DNA of 64,000 nucleotides from an uncultured Paracoccaceae bacterium (GTDB lineage Bacteria > Pseudomonadota > Alphaproteobacteria > Rhodobacterales > Rhodobacteraceae): contig CANMMF010000004.1 of assembly GCA_947498985.1 (NCBI GenBank), positions 533,662-597,661 of the forward strand, written 5' to 3'. The first letter of the stretch is position 1. Every line of letters begins with the position of its first letter. Under the pieces are notes generated by a model. That model did no database searches. It was not told where the DNA came from and saw nothing but the letters and a program-made list of their open reading frames with translations. The translations under genes were made by a program, and so were the position numbers. Positions 18,216 to 27,296 of the stretch are shown here, in pieces.

Positions 18216-19244
18216 ATGGCAAATGTGCTCACCTTCCGCCCCGAAGGCATCTATTGCCCGGCGGGCGATTTCTATATCGACCCGTGGCGCCCTGTGGACC
18301 GCGCGCTGATCACCCACGGGCATTCCGACCACGCGCGGCCCGGCCATGCCCGGTACCTCGCGACCCACGCCGCCCTGCCGGTCATGCAGCACCGGCTGGG
18401 CGAGATCACCGCCGAGGGCATCGGCTTCGGCGAAACGCGCCGGATCGGCGCGGCGAGCGTGTCCTTCCACCCCGCAGGCCACCTGCCCGGCTCGGCACAG
18501 ATCCGGGTCGAGGTCGGCGGCGAGGTCTGGGTGGTCTCGGGCGACTACAAGACCACGCCGGACGGGCTCTGCGAGCCGTTCGAGCCGGTGCGCTGCCATG
18601 CCTTCATCACCGAGTGCACCTTTGGTCTGCCGGTCTTCAAATGGCGCCCGCAAAACGAGGTCGCCGCCGAGGTCAACGCCTGGTGGGCGGCCAATGCCGC
18701 CGCCGGGCGCGTCTCGATCCTGGGCGCCTATGCGCTTGGCAAGGCGCAGCGCCTGCTGCACATGATCGACGCGGATATCGGCCCGATCCTGACCCATGGC
18801 GCGGTGGAGGCGACCAACGCCGTGCTGCGCCGCCAGGGCTACCCCTTGCCCGACACCCGGCACGTTGCGCCCGATCTCAACCCAAAGGACTATCCCGGCG
18901 CTTTGGTCATCGCGCCGCCCTCGGCGCTCGGCGCCAGCTGGGCGCGGCGGTTCGGGACGCGGTCCACCGGTTTTGCATCGGGCTGGATGCGGCTGCGCGG
19001 TGTCCGGCGCAGGCGCGCGGCGGATCGCGGTTTTGTGCTGTCGGACCACGCGGATTGGGAAGGTCTGCACCAGGCCATCAGGGCCACGGGCGCGGAAAAG
19101 ATATTTGCCACACATGGTTACACGGAGATCTTCGCGCGGTGGCTGAACTCCGCAGGCTGGGATGCAGAGGTTGTGCCCACCGAGTTCGGCGGCGAAGAGG
19201 ACGAGGTGGTGGACAGCCCCGGCGAACAGGCCCCGGCCTCATGA
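18216..19244 (+). CDS. Ligase-associated DNA exonuclease (metallo-beta-lactamase fold)
   Basis: The 342-residue protein has a metallo-beta-lactamase/beta-CASP fold with the metal motif THGHSDHARPG near residue 34. Further metal-site histidines and aspartates are in FHPAGHLPGSAQI and SGDYKTTPDG, followed by LGAYALGKAQRLL and LSDHADWEGL. It matches the exonuclease (YlrE-type) that accompanies bacterial ATP-dependent DNA ligases. It overlaps the ligase gene by four bases (ATGA). A role in DNA repair or end processing is inferred from the family and the pairing. Confidence 0.92.
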   Translation: MANVLTFRPEGIYCPAGDFYIDPWRPVDRALITHGHSDHARPGHARYLATHAALPVMQHRLGEITAEGIGFGETRRIGAASVSFHPAGHLPGSAQIRVEVGGEVWVVSGDYKTTPDGLCEPFEPVRCHAFITECTFGLPVFKWRPQNEVAAEVNAWWAANAAAGRVSILGAYALGKAQRLLHMIDADIGPILTHGAVEATNAVLRRQGYPLPDTRHVAPDLNPKDYPGALVIAPPSALGASWARRFGTRSTGFASGWMRLRGVRRRRAADRGFVLSDHADWEGLHQAIRATGAEKIFATHGYTEIFARWLNSAGWDAEVVPTEFGGEEDEVVDSPGEQAPAS

Positions 19245-20836
19245 AGGATTTCGCCGCGCTCTTCACCGCCATCGACCAGACCACCAGGACCACCGCCAAG
19301 ACAAAAGCGCTGGCCGGGTTCTTTGCGGAGGCCGAAGAGGCCGACAAGCTCTGGACCATCGCGCTTTTTTCCGGACGGCGCCCGAAACGTGCGGTAACCA
19401 CCACGCAGCTGCGCGAATGGGCCGCCGAAGAGGCCGGCGTGCCGCTCTGGCTGCTGGAGGAAAGCTATCCCATCGTCGGCGATCTGGCCGAGACCATCGC
19501 GCTGCTCCTGCCGCCTGCCACGCGCCACGACGACGCGCCGCTGTCTTACTGGATCAACGAGCTGCGCAGCCTTGCCGCGCTCGATATCGAGACCCGCAAG
19601 GCCCGCATCCTCGATGCCTGGGACCGGCTGGACGAGACCGAGCGCTTCTTGTTCAACAAGCTCATCACCGGCGGGTTTCGCATCGGTGTCAGCCAGAAGC
19701 TGATGACCCGCGCGCTGGCACAGGCCACCGGTCAGCAGGAGGCGGTGCTGGCGCATAAGCTCATGGGCGGCTGGGATCCCGCCGAAACAAGCTATCACGC
19801 GCTGATCGAGGCCGAGGATCCCGGTGCCGATGAAAGCCGCCCCTACCCGTTCTACCTCGCCTACCAGCTGGACGATCCGCCCGAGCGCCTTGGCGCGCCC
19901 GAGGATTGGCAGGCGGAGTGGAAATGGGACGGCATCCGTGGCCAGCTGATCCTGCGCGGTGGCAGCCATCATCTATGGTCGCGCGGCGAAGAGTTGATCA
20001 CCGGGCGTTTTCCGGAATTGGCCCGCGCGGTGGATTTCCTGCCCCCGGGCACGGTGCTCGACGGCGAGATCGTGACCTGGGACGGCAGCCAGCCGATGTC
20101 CTTCTCGACGCTGCAGCCGCGGATCGGGCGCAAGACCGTGCCGAAAAAGCTGCTGAAAGAGGCGCCGGTGATCCTGCTGGCCTACGATCTGCTGGAAGCG
20201 GATGGCGCGGATCTGCGCGACGCGCCGCTGCGCGACCGGCGCGCGCGGCTCGACGCGCTGCTCGCCGGTCTGCCCCCCGACGCCCCGCTGCGCGCCTCTC
20301 CGCGCATCACCTTCGACGCGTGGCAAACGCTCGCCGACACCCGCGCCGCTGCGCGCGACATGCGCGCCGAAGGGGTGATGCTGAAACGCCTCGACAGCCC
20401 CTATCTTTCGGGTCGCAAGAAAGGCGATTGGTGGAAATGGAAGCTCGATCCGCTGACTGTCGACGCGGTGATGATCTACGCCCAGCAAGGCCACGGGCGG
20501 CGCGCCAACCTCTTCACCGATTTCACCTTTGCGGTCTGGAACGGCAACGATCTCGTGCCCTTCACCAAGGCCTATTCCGGGCTCACGGATGCCGAGTTCA
20601 CTCAGATCACGAGCTGGGTGCGCAAGAACACGCTGCAGCGGTTCGGGCCGGTACGTCAGGTGCGCCCCGAGCACGTGTTCGAGATCGCCTTCGAAGGCAT
20701 TCATGCCAGCCCGCGCCACAAATCCGGCATCGCCTTGCGCTTTCCCCGCATGTCCCGCTGGCGGCAGGACAAACCGGTGCAGGAGGCAAACACGCTGGAC
20801 CATCTGCAGCAGATGCTGGCCACATACGGCACGTGA
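19241..20836 (+). CDS. ATP-dependent DNA ligase (cisplatin-resistance type, LigC/LigB-like)
   Basis: The 531-residue protein has an N-terminal helical DNA-binding domain (about 1-200), then a nucleotidyltransferase domain with the AMP-accepting lysine in WKWDGIRGQL (Lys228). Motif III is PPGTVLDGEIV, motif IV is EGVMLKRLDSPY and motif V is WWKWKLDPL. An OB-fold domain completes it. It joins DNA breaks using ATP, in addition to the usual NAD-dependent LigA. The start at 19241 overlaps the exonuclease stop. The helicase (Lhr-like) and phosphoesterase often found in this operon are absent here. Confidence 0.93.
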   Translation: MKDFAALFTAIDQTTRTTAKTKALAGFFAEAEEADKLWTIALFSGRRPKRAVTTTQLREWAAEEAGVPLWLLEESYPIVGDLAETIALLLPPATRHDDAPLSYWINELRSLAALDIETRKARILDAWDRLDETERFLFNKLITGGFRIGVSQKLMTRALAQATGQQEAVLAHKLMGGWDPAETSYHALIEAEDPGADESRPYPFYLAYQLDDPPERLGAPEDWQAEWKWDGIRGQLILRGGSHHLWSRGEELITGRFPELARAVDFLPPGTVLDGEIVTWDGSQPMSFSTLQPRIGRKTVPKKLLKEAPVILLAYDLLEADGADLRDAPLRDRRARLDALLAGLPPDAPLRASPRITFDAWQTLADTRAAARDMRAEGVMLKRLDSPYLSGRKKGDWWKWKLDPLTVDAVMIYAQQGHGRRANLFTDFTFAVWNGNDLVPFTKAYSGLTDAEFTQITSWVRKNTLQRFGPVRQVRPEHVFEIAFEGIHASPRHKSGIALRFPRMSRWRQDKPVQEANTLDHLQQMLATYGT

Positions 20837-20893
20837 GAGCCCACACCCGGTCCCGCGATCAGAGCCGCCCCGAAAACCCGCAACCCGGCCGCT

Positions 20894-20914
20894 GTTTCTT
20901 CTCTTTGGAAATAC
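20894..20914. repeat. R2 dispersed motif, copy 2
   Basis: GTTTCTTCTCTTTGGAAATA, in the same orientation as the copy at 18128, lies 57 bp after the ligase stop. A GC hairpin follows it (CGGGGG / CCCCCG, 20928-20944), which may be the 3' end signal of the ligase operon. Confidence 0.6.
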
Positions 20915-20927
20915 CGCCGGGGGGTCT

Positions 20928-20944
20928 CGGGGGCTGGCCCCCCG
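20928..20944 (+). terminator. GC hairpin downstream of the ligase gene
   Basis: Short perfect stem CGGGGG with CCCCCG, without a long U-tract, placed right after the R2 motif. A second palindromic GC stem (CGCGCGCC / GGCGCGCG) follows at 20949-20969. Probable transcript end, weakly supported. Confidence 0.4.
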
Positions 20945-21104
20945 GTTTCGCGCGCCAACGGCGCGCGCGGATCGGATCGCCAAGGGCGATCCGACACCGG
21001 AAACGGCCACGCGCCACGGCGATCAACCGGATCACTCCACCATTTTCCCTTGAGAGTGCCCGCCCCGCGGCTTACCTCAGGACGCAACAGCCAAGGAGCC
21101 CCCC

Positions 21105-22919
21105 ATGACCTTCCGCCCTGTCTTCGACGCCAACGCTGCATCCGGCACCCGCGATCTGGGCGATCTGCCCGAATGGGACCTCAGCGATCTCTATACCGCC
21201 CCCGACGCGGCGGAGCTCAAACGCGATCTCGACTGGCTCGAGGAGGCTTGCAGAGGCTTTGCCGCCGATTACGAAGGCAAGCTGGGCGATCTCGATGCCG
21301 CGGGCTTTCTCGAGGCCGTGCACCGGCACGAGAAGATCGAAGGCATCGCCGGGCGCATCATGTCCTTTGCCGGGCTGCGCTATTATCAGCAGACCACCGA
21401 TGCCGAGCGCGCCAAGTTCCTGTCGGATTGTCAGGAAAAGATCACCAATTACACCACGCCGCTGGTCTTCTTCACGCTGGAGCTCAACCGGCTGGAGGAC
21501 GACGTGATCGACGGACTTTTTGCCGCCGACGCCGACCTGGCCCGCTACAGGCCCGCCTTTGACCGCATCCGCGCGATGAAGCCCTATCAGCTCTCGGACG
21601 AGCTGGAGAAATTCCTGCACGATCTGGGAGTTGTGGGCGACGCGTGGGAGCGGCTGTTCGACGAGACCATCGCCGGGCTGGAATTCGAGGTCGATGGCGA
21701 GGCGCTCAACATCGAGGGCACGCTCAACCTGCTGACCGAGCAGGAGCGCGGCAAGCGAGAGGCGGCGGCGCGCGAGCTGGTGCGGGTCTTTCAGGCCAAT
21801 ATCCGGACATTTGCGCGGGTGCACAACACGCAGGCCAAGGAAAAGGAGATCCTCGATCGCTGGCGCGGCATGCCCAGCCCGCAGACCGGCCGGCACCTCT
21901 CCAACGATGTGGAGCCGGAGGTGGTCGAGGCGCTGCGCAACGCCGTGGTTGCCGCCTATCCGCGCCTCAGCCACCGGTATTACGAGCTGAAGCGCAAATG
22001 GCTCGGGCTGGAGCGCATGCAGGTCTGGGACCGCAACGCACCGCTGCAGATGGAGACCACCCGCGTTGTCGACTGGACCGAAGCGCGCGAGACCGTGATG
22101 CGCGCCTATGAGGGCTTCGATCCGCGCATGTCCGAGATCGCCACCCCGTTTTTCGAACGCGGCTGGATCGATGCCGGTGTGAAGCCCGGCAAGGCGCCCG
22201 GCGCCTTCGCGCATCCCACCGTGACCGATGTGCACCCCTACATCATGCTGAATTACCTGGGAAAACCGCGCGACGTCATGACCCTGGCGCATGAGCTGGG
22301 CCACGGCGTGCACCAGGTCCTGGCTGCGGGCCAGGGCGAGATGCTGTCCTCCACCCCGCTGACGCTGGCCGAAACCGCAAGCGTCTTTGGCGAGATGCTG
22401 ACCTTCCGCCGCATGCTCGACAATGCGACCGACCCGGCAGAGCGCAAGATCCTGCTCGCCGGCAAGGTCGAGGACATGATCAACACCGTGGTGCGCCAGA
22501 TCGCGTTTTACGATTTCGAGTGCAAGCTGCATGACGCCCGCCGCGGCGGAGAGCTGACGCCGGATGATATCAACGCGCTCTGGATGTCGGTCCAGGCCGA
22601 AAGCCTCGGGCCTGCGTTCGACTTCATGGAGGGCTACGAGACTTTCTGGGCCTATATCCCGCATTTTGTGCATTCGCCCTTCTACGTCTACGCCTATGCG
22701 TTTGGCGACGGGCTGGTGAACGCGCTTTATGCCGCCTATCAGGACGCGCCCGATGGCTTTCAGGACAAGTATTTCGACATGCTGAAGGCCGGCGGCTCCA
22801 AACACCATTCCGCCCTGCTTGCGCCGTTTGGCCTCGACGCGTCGGACCCGGCGTTCTGGGACAAGGGGCTGAGCATGATCGAAGGCTTCATCGAAGAGCT
22901 GGAGGCCATGGAAGCCTGA
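21105..22919 (+). CDS. pepF: M3 family oligoendopeptidase F
   Basis: The 604-residue cytoplasmic zinc metallopeptidase has the HExxH signature TLAHELGHGVHQVL (His396, Glu397, His400). The third ligand lies in the ETASVFGEML segment downstream, and the C-terminal region FVHSPFYVYAYAFGD is family-typical. It should degrade oligopeptides of roughly 7-17 residues. The length matches PepF of Rhodobacteraceae. The SD-like AAGGAG sits 5-6 nt before the ATG. It is a single-gene unit. Confidence 0.95.
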   Translation: MTFRPVFDANAASGTRDLGDLPEWDLSDLYTAPDAAELKRDLDWLEEACRGFAADYEGKLGDLDAAGFLEAVHRHEKIEGIAGRIMSFAGLRYYQQTTDAERAKFLSDCQEKITNYTTPLVFFTLELNRLEDDVIDGLFAADADLARYRPAFDRIRAMKPYQLSDELEKFLHDLGVVGDAWERLFDETIAGLEFEVDGEALNIEGTLNLLTEQERGKREAAARELVRVFQANIRTFARVHNTQAKEKEILDRWRGMPSPQTGRHLSNDVEPEVVEALRNAVVAAYPRLSHRYYELKRKWLGLERMQVWDRNAPLQMETTRVVDWTEARETVMRAYEGFDPRMSEIATPFFERGWIDAGVKPGKAPGAFAHPTVTDVHPYIMLNYLGKPRDVMTLAHELGHGVHQVLAAGQGEMLSSTPLTLAETASVFGEMLTFRRMLDNATDPAERKILLAGKVEDMINTVVRQIAFYDFECKLHDARRGGELTPDDINALWMSVQAESLGPAFDFMEGYETFWAYIPHFVHSPFYVYAYAFGDGLVNALYAAYQDAPDGFQDKYFDMLKAGGSKHHSALLAPFGLDASDPAFWDKGLSMIEGFIEELEAMEA

Positions 22920-23546
22920 GCGCTGGTCTGCGCAGCCGGGAAAAGTCCCTTGGACCTTTCAAGCAGCAAACGGGCGGGGACCTCCGACGGACAAGCGAGC
23001 GAACACCTCACATGGCGTTCCGGCATGCCACGATCCATGTGATATGCCGAAGCCTCACGCGGCTGGAACGACGGTTGTGCTCAGAGAGCGGTTTCGACGG
23101 GGTGGTGTCGGGAATGCGGACTCTGCCGACATGAGACACCAGACCTTCGCTGACGCAGCATCCTCTCGCAGACACGGCATTCTAATCGCCATATTGCAAC
23201 GAATTTCGCCCGGCCGGCCGTTCACAGGAGAATAAATCGCCCGATCCACGACCGATCTTACGCCGCCCAGTGATCCGGCGTCTTACGCGCGGACAAAAAG
23301 GCCATAATCGCTGGCAATCCGGGGCCGGTTTTTTGCGCCAAACAACGTCAGCGAACAACGCCTCGGGCAAGACGTGGACTGTCGCTGCGAATGTGATTGC
23401 TCCCCTTTGAGGAGACCGAAGCGGACATTTACGTCAGTGGGCCTGGACGCAACACCGCAAAAGCAGCCAGGCCACGGTTGCGATGTCTGTTGCACTTGTT
23501 CCAGTCGTCCCTGTTGAACCTCTGCGTACGGGATTGCCGTGCACCT
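22920..23546. other. 627-bp intergenic stretch without a supportable gene
   Basis: Only short frames without family resemblance or ribosome-binding sites occur here. Base composition is lower in GC than pepF, and this marks the left border of the accessory region. A segment near 23,395-23,450 (CCGAAGCGGACATTTACG) looks like the degenerate intergenic repeats common in Alphaproteobacteria, but no second copy was found in this window. Confidence 0.6.
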
Positions 23547-24218
23547 TCAGGCCTCAGGCGGCGCCGTGGTATGTAGACCTACAAGCCGCGCCAGCAGAAT
23601 GACCGTGTAGAGCACACCAACGATCGCCTCTGCGATGGCTGTGGCCTGTGCGAGCGGGCGTCGCGGCAGGATATCGCCATAGCCAGCCGAGGTGAGGGTC
23701 ACGTAGCTGAAGTAAAGGTGCTGCTGCCAGGACGTGACCGGCCCGTCCGGCCCGACGAAGGACCCCGGTTGCAGCCATTCCACTGTCGCGAAGACCGCGG
23801 CAAAACCCGAGCCGATCACCAAATAGAGCGCCGTGGCGGCCAGAATGGTTTCGGTCCGCACGGTGCCGGTGCCGAACGTGTATCGAGCCAACACGATCAG
23901 GATCACGGCGTGATAGACGATCGAGGTCAGAAACACCGCAGGCGCGCGGCTGGCCCCATCGCCGCCCCCGGCCCAGACAGCGGCCACGAACACGGCCAGC
24001 CCCGTAGCCAGTGCCGCGAGGTGCAGCCGGTGGTCGTTGCTCAGCATCCATGTCGCCACCACGAACATGGAGCCGTAGAAGGCATAGAATGCTATCGTGC
24101 CGGCCATGCCCATCGACGCGATGGGAAAGATCAGGTTGTGGATCACGATGGCGGCGATCAGCCCGCCTGTCTTGGCGACCTCGGAGAGACCCTGCGCAGC
24201 TGTAACGCTTTGGGTCAC
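23547..24218 (-). CDS. Two-pore-helix potassium channel-like membrane protein
   Basis: The 223-residue protein has about five to six hydrophobic segments. The C-terminal part has the ion-channel (Ion_trans_2) pore: a pore helix, then the filter-like TSAGYGDILPRRP, then an inner helix (AIAEAIVGVLYTVILLARL). GYGD is the canonical K+ filter core, with Ser-Ala in place of the usual Thr-Val before it. The start codon is GTG and overlaps the end of the upstream ltrA-like gene (GTGA), so the two are translationally coupled. No cytosolic RCK domain is present. Selectivity is inferred. Confidence 0.8.
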   Translation of the reverse strand: MTQSVTAAQGLSEVAKTGGLIAAIVIHNLIFPIASMGMAGTIAFYAFYGSMFVVATWMLSNDHRLHLAALATGLAVFVAAVWAGGGDGASRAPAVFLTSIVYHAVILIVLARYTFGTGTVRTETILAATALYLVIGSGFAAVFATVEWLQPGSFVGPDGPVTSWQQHLYFSYVTLTSAGYGDILPRRPLAQATAIAEAIVGVLYTVILLARLVGLHTTAPPEA

Positions 24219-25411
24219 GCTGAAGGCTCCACGCCGCGGGGCTTGTCGGGATTGATCAGCGCCACGGGAAACATCACGAACAGCATTCCGAGTCCGAGCG
24301 CGATGCCGCCCGCATCGGCGCTATGCAATGTCCAGCCGACGACGGGCATGGCCACGAAGGGGATCGCGTAGGTCCAGGGCACGTTGCGCCCGATGGTCAG
24401 GCGGTAGAGCACGTTGCCAGCCATGAAGATCATCGGCCCGGCACAGGCGATCACAATAGAGGGCAGATAAATCGCATCCGTCGGGTGCGCCACAATCACT
24501 TCGATCGCCACGGCCACGACGATCGCCCCGCAAACCATGATGCCATGGGCATAGGCGAGCCCCGCGCGCCCGAGCTTTGCCTGATCTTCCGCGGAGTGAA
24601 ACGCGTCCTCACCCGCTTCTCCGGAATGCACGAAGTAGAGCCACCACATCGAAACCAGGAGCGCAAAGCCAACGGCCGCCGTCAGGAAAAGCGGCCCGGT
24701 CAGATCGGCGCCCACCATCGTGCCGCCCAACAAGAGCACGCTTTCTCCCAGGGCAATAATGAAGATCAGCTGGTTACGCTCCAGAAGGTGCAGCCCTTTA
24801 AGCGTCCAGGTCTCCATCGGCGTGCGTCCGTGTCCCGGCACGAAGAATCCGGCATAGGGTCCGGCGTAGTCGATCAACACCGCGATGATCCAAAGCGGCA
24901 GGCGCAGTGGTTCGATCAGGGCCCCGCCAATCCAGAACACGCCCGAGAAGGCCGACCACATTCCGAGCTGCCAGTAATTCTGACCCATCTGCGTGTCGCG
25001 CATGACCCGCGCCATGTAGAAGGCGCGGATCAGCGCCATCGCCACATAGGCGAACGCGAAAAGCCAGGCGCGGTACCCGAACGCGTAGTGGATCGCGACC
25101 GCCATCATCAATGCGCAGCCCATTAGCACCAGTGTGAGAACGCGCCCCTGCAACTTGTCAGGATCAATCCAGTTGGCCGACCAGGCGGTGTAGTTCCAGG
25201 CCCACCAGATACCGGCAAAGAGGACTGCGCACTCCAGCGCGCCCCGCCAGGTTTGGTGTTCCAGGAGGTAATGCGAGAGTTGAATGATCGAAAAAACATA
25301 GACCAGATCGAAAAACAGCTCGACCGTCGTGACCTTGAGATGCGGACCGCCAGAGCGGTCACGGAGCGCGGCGGCTGGCGCGAAACTGGGGCGTGGCGAA
25401 GTCTGGGGCAT
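24215..25411 (-). CDS. ltrA: LtrA family membrane protein (low temperature requirement A)
   Basis: The 398-residue polytopic protein has about ten hydrophobic helices and the LtrA landmarks VTTVELFFDLVYVFSIIQLS, WWAWNYTAW, RNQLIFIIALGESVLLLG and WWLYFVHSGE. LtrA was named for low-temperature growth in Listeria; its biochemical function is not settled. ATG 25411 is preferred to an upstream in-frame GTG because a GGAG element lies upstream of it. It overlaps the K+-channel-like gene by four bases, an unusual pairing worth noting. About 470 bp without a gene separate it from the next feature. Confidence 0.88.
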   Translation of the reverse strand: MPQTSPRPSFAPAAALRDRSGGPHLKVTTVELFFDLVYVFSIIQLSHYLLEHQTWRGALECAVLFAGIWWAWNYTAWSANWIDPDKLQGRVLTLVLMGCALMMAVAIHYAFGYRAWLFAFAYVAMALIRAFYMARVMRDTQMGQNYWQLGMWSAFSGVFWIGGALIEPLRLPLWIIAVLIDYAGPYAGFFVPGHGRTPMETWTLKGLHLLERNQLIFIIALGESVLLLGGTMVGADLTGPLFLTAAVGFALLVSMWWLYFVHSGEAGEDAFHSAEDQAKLGRAGLAYAHGIMVCGAIVVAVAIEVIVAHPTDAIYLPSIVIACAGPMIFMAGNVLYRLTIGRNVPWTYAIPFVAMPVVGWTLHSADAGGIALGLGMLFVMFPVALINPDKPRGVEPSA

Positions 25412-25884
25412 TATCACGGTCACTCCAAAATGGGATATCGCTTAAGCTGGCCGCCTGGAAAACGGGGCGGCGCGCGGCTGGTGCGGTTGGCAAACAGCAC
25501 GCACATCCGGACGCCGAACTCTTCGGTCTGGACGGCACGGCAAACACCTGTCCGGCGGCTGTAACTTTGGGATCGCTTAGAACACGCGGCGGCGTTTGGG
25601 AATCTCGCAGGTCGAACATCACAATTCGGAAAATGCGAACAAATGAGCGATCCGAATAGACCGGACAAACCCGGACTCGTCAGCGGCCACTGGAACGCCC
25701 GTCTTGCCCGTTGTCCAGGATCGTTCATTTCATCCGAACAGTGATTTCGCAACTTGGCGGCAAGCCGGACCGCGCCCCGCGATGTATTGTAAATCTGCGC
25801 ACAGGAATCGCCTCGGCTCTTCGACTTTTCCGGCCGACTGCCGATGCAAACGTCCGCACAGGTACAATCGAACAGGAGACGAAC
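25412..25884. other. Intergenic stretch upstream of ltrA-like gene
   Basis: No supported gene is seen in these 473 bp; the overlapping short frames lack ribosome-binding sites and family motifs. It should hold the promoter of the minus-strand ltrA-channel pair and, on the plus strand, that of the small secreted-protein pseudogene. Confidence 0.55.
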
Positions 25885-26083
25885 ATGAAATTGTCATCGC
25901 TCGCCTTGGGCATAATTGTGCTGGTCGGACCGGATGCGTCGATGAGGGCCCGAACCCGAATTTGGCTCGTTTGAGCGCGCAACTGGAATACGCATCAACG
26001 ACCCCGACGCCGCGCCCGGCATGGTGCAATGCTCCGATGGCCTGTTCTACGAAGACTGCAGAAACGCGCCTGCAGGCTTCTGA
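25885..26083 (+). pseudogene. Small secreted protein gene broken by a frameshift
   Basis: A good ribosome-binding site (AGGAGAC) precedes ATG 25885. The first 22 codons read as a signal-peptide-like segment (MKLSSLALGIIVLVGPDASM), then the frame reaches an early stop at 25972-25974. Shifting frame in the GGGCCC run near 25946-25951 restores a plausible mature part of about 45 residues, starting PEPEFGSFERATGIRINDPD and containing QCSDGLFYEDC, to a stop at 26081-26083. Either the gene is decayed or the base call is wrong there. The protein family is not recognised. Confidence 0.5.
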
Positions 26084-26189
26084 CTGACATGTGCTGCTAA
26101 GGCCGTAGCGCGCGGGCTGCTTCACAGGAGCTTTCGCGCCGGCATCGCGGCTCCCAATCAGGCTTGTCCAAATCCAACAGGAAGCAGAC

Positions 26190-27296
26190 ATGAAACGAGC
26201 ACGTAAATACGCAATCTCACGCGCGGCCTGCCTCGGCCTCCTTCTTGCCGCGCAGCTAGTGTCGGCACCGGCTCGCGCGCAAGAAGATGCGACGACGGCG
26301 GCGACCATTGGCATCTATGAAAGCCCGCCGTTCGTCATGTTCAATTCGGATGGCGCGCCCGAGGGGCTTGCCATCGACCTTTGGTCGCTCTTGGCCGAAG
26401 ATCTCGGTCTTGAGACAAATTTCGTGCCCTTCGACACCCTGCGCGACTTGACCGATGCCGTAGTGGCTGAAGAGATCGACGTCGCAGTCACCAACCTGAC
26501 CATCACCGAGGACCGGATCCGCCGCATGGATTTCACGCAGCCCTGGTTCAACGCAGGTCTGCGCATCATGACCCATGGCGATGGCGCCACCGGCTGGCGG
26601 GCCTTTATCAACGGTATGGCGGACGCCGGACACCTGCGCGCCTATGCCTGGCTGGCTTTTGCGATGCTCGTCGCCACACTCGCTTTCACGATTTTCGACC
26701 GGCGCTTTGACAAGGACTTTCACCCGCGGTGGCGCGATGGCATCGCCCACAGTTTCCATACTGTCATGCAGGTCGCCACCTCGGGCAGAATGCCGACGCG
26801 CAAAAACCTGTTCGGTTGGATCGGGCGGATCGGGCAGGCCCTCTGGCTCGTCTTCGGATTGGCGGTCGTGGCCTATGTCACCTCGTCGGTCACCTCTGTC
26901 ATGACCACGCTCGCGATCACCGACAGTATCAACGGCCCCGATGATCTGCCCGGCGCGCGGATCGGTGTTTTCGAAGGCTCCATCGCACAGGATTTCGGCG
27001 AGATACGCGGTTACGACCTCCGCACCTATCCCGGCATCGCCGCCGCCGCGCAGGACCTTGTCAGCGGCGAGATCGACGCCGTGGTCGCCGATGCGCCGGT
27101 CCTGGAATACTACGCGATCCAGAACCCCGATCTGGTGCTGAATGTCGTCGGCCCGATGTTCGAGCCGGATCGCTACGGGTTCGCCGTGCCGCAGGACAGC
27201 ACCCTGACCGATGAACTGACCGTGCGCCTCCTGCGGTTTTGGGAAGACGGCACCATTCGCGGCCTCGACACGGATTATTTCGGACATGAGTGGTGA
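26190..27296 (+). CDS. Prokaryotic ionotropic glutamate receptor-type ligand-gated channel
   Basis: The 368-residue protein has a signal peptide (cleavage near ARA-QED), then the S1 half of a periplasmic-binding-protein domain (IGIYESPPFVMFNSDG, LTITEDRIRRMDFTQPW). A membrane helix (AYAWLAFAMLVATLAFTIF), a pore-loop region (GIAHSFHTVMQVATSGRMP), a second helix (ALWLVFGLAVVAYVTSSVTS) and the S2 half (DDLPGARIGVFEGS, IDAVVADAPVLEYYA) follow. This S1-TM-P-TM-S2 order defines GluR0-type channels. The pore lacks the TVGYG K+ filter of GluR0, so selectivity may differ. It heads a co-directional run of nine genes and overlaps the next gene. Confidence 0.87.
   Translation: MKRARKYAISRAACLGLLLAAQLVSAPARAQEDATTAATIGIYESPPFVMFNSDGAPEGLAIDLWSLLAEDLGLETNFVPFDTLRDLTDAVVAEEIDVAVTNLTITEDRIRRMDFTQPWFNAGLRIMTHGDGATGWRAFINGMADAGHLRAYAWLAFAMLVATLAFTIFDRRFDKDFHPRWRDGIAHSFHTVMQVATSGRMPTRKNLFGWIGRIGQALWLVFGLAVVAYVTSSVTSVMTTLAITDSINGPDDLPGARIGVFEGSIAQDFGEIRGYDLRTYPGIAAAAQDLVSGEIDAVVADAPVLEYYAIQNPDLVLNVVGPMFEPDRYGFAVPQDSTLTDELTVRLLRFWEDGTIRGLDTDYFGHEW

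Noticed and set aside
18005..19240. N-terminal extension of the DNA ligase frame back to 18005
   Set aside because: The upstream part overlaps the whole exonuclease gene and shows no homology; the ATG at 19241 matches the ligase family start.
21072..22808. A 578-codon minus-strand frame over pepF
   Set aside because: Shadow of the M3 peptidase gene; no start signal or protein family features.
23395..23450. A degenerate mobile repeat in the gap before the K+-channel-like gene
   Set aside because: The GCGGACATT-type sequence looks like known intergenic repeats, but only one copy is present and no boundaries can be set.
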